NCBI GenBank assembly: GCA_944385415.1
Contig: CALWXC010000021.1
Coordinates: 1-40,400 of the forward strand
Direction: 5' to 3'
Length of the DNA stretch: 40,400 bases
Source of the DNA: an uncultured Oscillospiraceae bacterium
GTDB taxonomy: Bacteria > Bacillota > Clostridia > Oscillospirales > Oscillospiraceae
Under the pieces are notes generated by a model, which was not told the DNA's origin, ran no database searches, and saw only the letters and a list, made by a program, of their open reading frames with translations. The stretch's first letter is position 1; the number at the start of each line of letters is the position of its first letter. This document shows, piece by piece, positions 36,986 through 40,400 of this stretch. Position numbers and translations under genes: made by a program.

Positions 36986-37665
36986 AGTTCCATCCCGTAA
37001 CGGTCCTGCTGGACCTGATTTATCCGCCCAAGTGCGTTCTGTGCGGCACGCTGCTGACTTGGCGTCAGCACGATTTCTGCGACAGCTGCCGCAAAACCCT
37101 GCCGGTCTGCGATGAAAAACTCCACCGGACCGAGGTGTTTGACGGCGTCACGGCGGCCCTGTGGTATCAGGGGGCGGTCCGTGGGTCCATTCTCCGGTAC
37201 AAGTTTTCCGGCCGGAGCCACTATAGCCGCTGCTATGGCCGTCTGCTGGCCGCGGCCTGTGTCCGGCTGCCTCTGGAGGAGGTGGACGCCGTCACCTGGA
37301 TACCGGTGAGCCGTCGCCGCCGCTGGCGGCGGGGCTACGACCAGTCGAAACTGCTGGCGGCTGCTCTGGCCAAGGCGCTGGACAAGCCCCTGGTATCCAC
37401 CCTCCGCAAGACCAAACATAATCCGCCCCAATCCACCCTGACCACGCCGGAAGAACGGCGGGCCAATGTGCTGGGCGTCTATAGGGCCGTGGGCCACGGG
37501 GCAGCCGGGAAACGGCTGCTGTTGGTGGACGATGTCTGGACCACCGGCGCCACGGCCACGGAAGCGGGCCGGACGCTGCTGCTGGCAGGAGCCGACACCG
37601 TCTGGATGGCCGCACTGGCCAGAAGCCGAGAATTTAAGGAAAATGAACAGGTGAAGCCATGTTAA
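36982..37665 (+). CDS. ComF-family phosphoribosyltransferase-like protein
   Basis: A 227-residue protein with an N-terminal zinc ribbon (C18-x2-C21 and C33-x2-C36) and a phosphoribosyltransferase domain. The latter shows TWIPVSRRRRWRRGYDQSKLLA and the PRPP-binding loop LLLVDDVWTTGATATEAG. This is the ComF/GntX architecture, linked to DNA uptake in competent bacteria but widespread elsewhere. No comFA helicase is adjacent; instead the gene overlaps recD2 by four bases and mreB by seven. A role in DNA metabolism is a reasonable inference, not proof. Confidence 0.87.
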   Translation: MKFHPVTVLLDLIYPPKCVLCGTLLTWRQHDFCDSCRKTLPVCDEKLHRTEVFDGVTAALWYQGAVRGSILRYKFSGRSHYSRCYGRLLAAACVRLPLEEVDAVTWIPVSRRRRWRRGYDQSKLLAAALAKALDKPLVSTLRKTKHNPPQSTLTTPEERRANVLGVYRAVGHGAAGKRLLLVDDVWTTGATATEAGRTLLLAGADTVWMAALARSREFKENEQVKPC

Positions 37666-38690
37666 AGTTATCACACGATCTGGGAATTGATCTGGGCACG
37701 GCCAACGTGCTGATCTATGAGGCCGGAAGGGGCATCGTGCTCCGGGAGCCGTCGGTGGTTGCCGTGGACAAGAACACCGGGAAGGTGTTGCAGGTGGGTG
37801 CGGCGGCCAATAACATGCTGGGCCGTACCCCCGGCAATGTGGTGGCCCTGCGGCCCCTGCGGGAGGGCGTCATCTCCGACTATGAGATGACGGAAAAGAT
37901 GCTGACGCAGATGATCAAAAAGGTGACGCGGTTTGCCTTCGTCAAGCCCCGTGTGGTGGTCACGGTCCCCAGCGGCATCAGCGAGGTGGAGGAACGGGCC
38001 GTCATCCAGGCCACCATGGAGGCCGGCGCCCGCCGCGTCTATCTGATCGAGGAGCCCTTCGCCGCCGCCCTGGGCGCCCAGATGAATCTGGACGACCCCG
38101 GCGGCCATCTGGTGGTGGACATCGGCGGCGGCACCACCGATGTGGCCGTGGTGACCATGAACAATGTGGCTGTGTCCTCATCGTTGAAGGTGGCGGGTCA
38201 GTCCTTTGATGAGCAGGTGATCCGGTACGTCCGCCGCCGGTTCAATGTGCTGCTGGGTCCCAACGCCGCTGAAGAATTGAAAATTGCCATCGGCTGCGTC
38301 TACGAGCGGGGGCAGAACGTCAGTATGCGTTCCAAGGGCCGGGACCTAAAAACGGGACTGCCCAAGGAGGTGGAGGTCAGCTCCGCCGAGCTGTACGAGG
38401 TCTTCAAGCGTCCGGCCCGGCAGATTGTGGACGAAATTCTGGCGGTGATGGAGCAGACCTCGCCGGAGCTGGTGGCCGATATCTCTCAGAATGGTATCAC
38501 CCTCACCGGCGGCGGCAGTCAGCTGTGGGGCTTTGCCCAGCTGATTATGGACCGGACCGGTATTCCCTGTTCCCAGGCCGACGACGCCGACTCCTGTGTG
38601 GCCCTGGGCTGCGGCAAGAGTCTGCGGTGGATCAAGCAGATGCAGGAGGGCACCATCAATCTGGCCCGGAAAAAGCTGCTGCAGGAATAA
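37659..38690 (+). CDS. mreB: MreB/Mbl-type cell-shape actin
   Basis: A 343-residue bacterial actin. Present are phosphate-1 GIDLGTANVLIY (9-20), VVTVPSGISEVEERAVIQA, EEPFAAALGA, phosphate-2 DIGGGTTDVAVV near 155 and the adenosine motif LTGGGSQLWGFAQLI. It organises the elongation machinery that includes RodA. It is not followed by mreC or mreD, so it is the stand-alone Mbl/MreBH-like type rather than the head of an mre operon. The ATG at 37659 overlaps the ComF-like gene, indicating coupled translation. Confidence 0.92.
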   Translation: MLKLSHDLGIDLGTANVLIYEAGRGIVLREPSVVAVDKNTGKVLQVGAAANNMLGRTPGNVVALRPLREGVISDYEMTEKMLTQMIKKVTRFAFVKPRVVVTVPSGISEVEERAVIQATMEAGARRVYLIEEPFAAALGAQMNLDDPGGHLVVDIGGGTTDVAVVTMNNVAVSSSLKVAGQSFDEQVIRYVRRRFNVLLGPNAAEELKIAIGCVYERGQNVSMRSKGRDLKTGLPKEVEVSSAELYEVFKRPARQIVDEILAVMEQTSPELVADISQNGITLTGGGSQLWGFAQLIMDRTGIPCSQADDADSCVALGCGKSLRWIKQMQEGTINLARKKLLQE

Positions 38691-38711
38691 CGGCGGGGAC
38701 AGGAGACGGCT

Positions 38712-39461
38712 ATGCGGATTTTACTGGCCCCGGCCAAGAAAATGCGGGTGGATACGGATACCCTGGCACCCCTGGGGCTGCCGGACTTTCTGGACCGGAC
38801 GGAACGGCTGCTGGCGGTTCTGCGGTCCAGGACGCCGGACGAGCTGCGGGCGCTGTGGAAGTGCAACGAGGCCATCGCCGCCCAGAATGTGGAACGGCTG
38901 GCCCATATGGACCTGCGGCGGGGACTGACCCCGGCGGTGCTGTCCTATGAGGGCATCGCCTATCGGTATCTGGCCCCCGGCGTGCTGGAAGACGCGGAGC
39001 TGGACTATTTGCAGGAGCATCTGCGGATTCTGTCGGGCTTTTACGGGATGGTCCGGCCCTTTGACGGCGTGACGCCCTACCGGCTGGAGATGCAGGCGCT
39101 GCTTTCCGTGGACGATGCCAAGGACCTTTACGGCTTCTGGGGCGATACCCTGGCCCGGACCGTGGCCGGGGAGACGGACACGGTGGTGGATTTGGCGTCC
39201 AAGGAGTACAGCCGGGCGGTGACGCCCCATCTGCCGAAGGAAGTGAGTGTCCACCGCTGCACCTTTGCCGTGCTGAAAAACGGCAAAGCCGTGGAGCAGG
39301 GGACACTGTGCAAAATGGCCCGGGGAGAGATGGTCCGTTGGATGGCCCAAAACCGGGTGACCAATGTGGAACAGCTGCGGCGGTTTGACGGGCTGGGCTT
39401 TGTCTATGACCCGGACCGCTCGACCCCAAACAATGACGTATTTCTGCAAGGAGGAACATAA
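38712..39461 (+). CDS. yaaA: YaaA family protein (peroxide-stress)
   Basis: A 249-residue protein of the YaaA/DUF328 family, reported in E. coli to lower free iron and protect DNA during peroxide stress. It begins MRILLAPAKKM, includes LTPAVLSYEGIAYRYL, LRILSGFYGMVRPFDGVTPYRLEMQ and DLASKEYSRAV, and ends FVYDPDRSTPNNDVFL. The ATG follows GGGGACAGGAGACGGCT, 21 bases after mreB. Being next to a peroxiredoxin fits an oxidative-defence role. Confidence 0.87.
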   Translation: MRILLAPAKKMRVDTDTLAPLGLPDFLDRTERLLAVLRSRTPDELRALWKCNEAIAAQNVERLAHMDLRRGLTPAVLSYEGIAYRYLAPGVLEDAELDYLQEHLRILSGFYGMVRPFDGVTPYRLEMQALLSVDDAKDLYGFWGDTLARTVAGETDTVVDLASKEYSRAVTPHLPKEVSVHRCTFAVLKNGKAVEQGTLCKMARGEMVRWMAQNRVTNVEQLRRFDGLGFVYDPDRSTPNNDVFLQGGT

Positions 39462-39464
39462 ACC

Positions 39465-39929
39465 ATGCTGGAAGTCGGTATGAAAGCCCCGAACTTTACC
39501 CTCAGTGATAAGGACGGCAACGCCGTTTCTCTGTCGGATTTCGCGGGGAAAACAGTGGTGCTCTATTTCTATCCCCGGGATAATACCCCCGGCTGCACCC
39601 GTCAGGCCTGCGCCTTTGCGGGGGCTTATGAGGAGTTCAAGGCGCTGGACGTGGTGGTGATCGGAATCAGTAAGGATTCCGTGGCATCCCATGTGAAATT
39701 TGCGGAGAAATATAACCTGCCGTTTATCCTGCTGTCGGACCCGGAGCGGCAGGCCATTGAGGGGTTCGGCGTGTGGCAGGAGAAGAAGAATTATGGAAAG
39801 GTGTCCATGGGCGTGGTCCGGTCTACCTTTGTCATTGACGGGAACGGTGTGATTGAGAAGGTCATGCCCAAGGTGAAGCCCGATACCAACGCGGCGGAGA
39901 TTTTGGAGTACCTGCGCAGTAAGCAGTAA
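39465..39929 (+). CDS. bcp: Thioredoxin-dependent peroxiredoxin (BCP type)
   Basis: A 154-residue peroxiredoxin that reduces hydroperoxides. The peroxidatic cysteine is C44 in YPRDNTPGCT and a resolving cysteine, C49, lies five residues later, the usual atypical two-cysteine BCP arrangement. The family segments FTLSDKDGNAVSLSDFAGK, GISKDSVASHVKFAEKYNLPFILLSDPE and STFVIDGNGVI are complete. It starts three bases after the yaaA stop with CAAGGAGGAACATAAACC. No ordinary terminator follows; the AT-rich end of repeat element 5 begins 38 bases later. Confidence 0.93.
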   Translation: MLEVGMKAPNFTLSDKDGNAVSLSDFAGKTVVLYFYPRDNTPGCTRQACAFAGAYEEFKALDVVVIGISKDSVASHVKFAEKYNLPFILLSDPERQAIEGFGVWQEKKNYGKVSMGVVRSTFVIDGNGVIEKVMPKVKPDTNAAEILEYLRSKQ

Positions 39930-39967
39930 CACCCGACGCACCAAACGATAAAAACGTACCCAAATAT

Positions 39968-40330
39968 AAAAGTTTTACTCGATTTTTTTCAAAAAATCGC
40001 GGTTTCCAAAGGCAGAGCCTTTGGTCGCCCCGCGCACGGGGCGAAACTCCCGCTGGCCGCAGCCAGCGAAACACCCGCGCCGCGCACGGCGCGAAATCCC
40101 CCATCGTCCCAAAGCGCCATCCGCAGATGGCGCAATCTCCGGGGCCGTCTCCGACGGCCCCAAAGCCGCCGTCCCCACCCCTCGCGGGGTGGTGGGCGGC
40201 GGCTTTCCCGTTTCCCCCGAACCCCGAACAAGCTACCGTCCCACTCGTAGGGCGGCACCTGCGTGTGCCGCCGCGCCGTGCCGGGTGTCGTTGACCGGCG
40301 CACGGGGGCGAATGCGTAACTGTTTCGTAA
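39968..40330. repeat. Composite element 5 (left end and modules)
   Basis: It begins with the same 35 bases as element 2 (39968-40002), followed by paired palindromes (GCAGAGCC hairpin, CGCGCCGCGCACGGCGCG). The 20-base palindrome is at 40114-40133, then a GCCGCCGTCCCCACC hairpin and a GTAGGGCGGCACC hairpin near 40247. It ends in GTTGACCGGCGCACGG-type sequence also seen in element 1 near 3777. No right terminal repeat is found before about 40330. The last 70 bases of the window hold nothing I can identify. Confidence 0.78.
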
Positions 40331-40400
40331 GCGTAAAATCTAACCACGCCTTGTTCCAATAAGTGTAATATGAAACAATACCTCCGTGTAGTGTCAGACA

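Overview
The window looks like chromosome of a GC-rich, Gram-positive member of the Clostridia, most likely Oscillospiraceae or a near relative. This is inferred from strong AGGAGG-type ribosome binding sites, frequent TTG/GTG starts, the rpoB-rpoC-rplGB-rpsL-rpsG-fusA-tuf order, S12 of the long Firmicute type, a stand-alone MreB, and the absence of outer-membrane genes. No species is claimed.

Layout. 1-900: a tRNA-Glu, then a near-consensus promoter driving 5S rRNA and five tRNAs (Asn, a CAT-anticodon tRNA, Trp, two identical Thr). 960-3200: a secreted SLH-domain protein with a long structured leader that may also carry an antisense RNA, and a hypothetical protein with a doubtful start. 4330-10370: a PucR-type regulator divergent from a GPH-family transporter and a uroporphyrinogen-decarboxylase-like (URO-D) protein, with a second URO-D protein convergent. 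10590-12290: threonine aldolase, DNA glycosylase and a Cys-rich small protein in one operon. 12510-15640: rsmE, a membrane protein and a flippase on the minus strand. 15810-19660: tRNA-Leu, a coiled-coil protein, a YczE-like membrane protein, rodA and murI. 20270-34260: rpoB, rpoC, a patatin-like gene, rplGB, rpsL, rpsG, fusA and tuf. 34440-39930: a small membrane protein, recD2, a ComF-like gene, mreB, yaaA and bcp in a tight plus-strand operon.

The most unusual content lies between genes. A family of modular, palindrome-rich elements occurs at 3297-4290, 8696-9293, 19690-20148 and 39968-40330, with a module-only relative at 28021-28250. The first two are bounded on both sides by inverted copies of an AT-rich end (35 bp and perfect at 8696-9293); the others show one end. 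They contain interchangeable hairpin modules. Nearly all their ends sit just beyond the 3' ends of genes pointing toward them. A separate small inverted-repeat element (12309-12469) lies in the 5' leader of the threonine aldolase operon and shares a 13-nt core with the large element, held in a different stem. No transposase, CRISPR array or prophage gene is present.

The housekeeping genes link translation and transcription (5S, tRNAs, rsmE, rpoBC, S12, S7, EF-G, EF-Tu) with envelope growth (rodA, murI, mreB, flippase). The accessory part is the regulator/transporter/URO-D set, whose substrate cannot be read from sequence.
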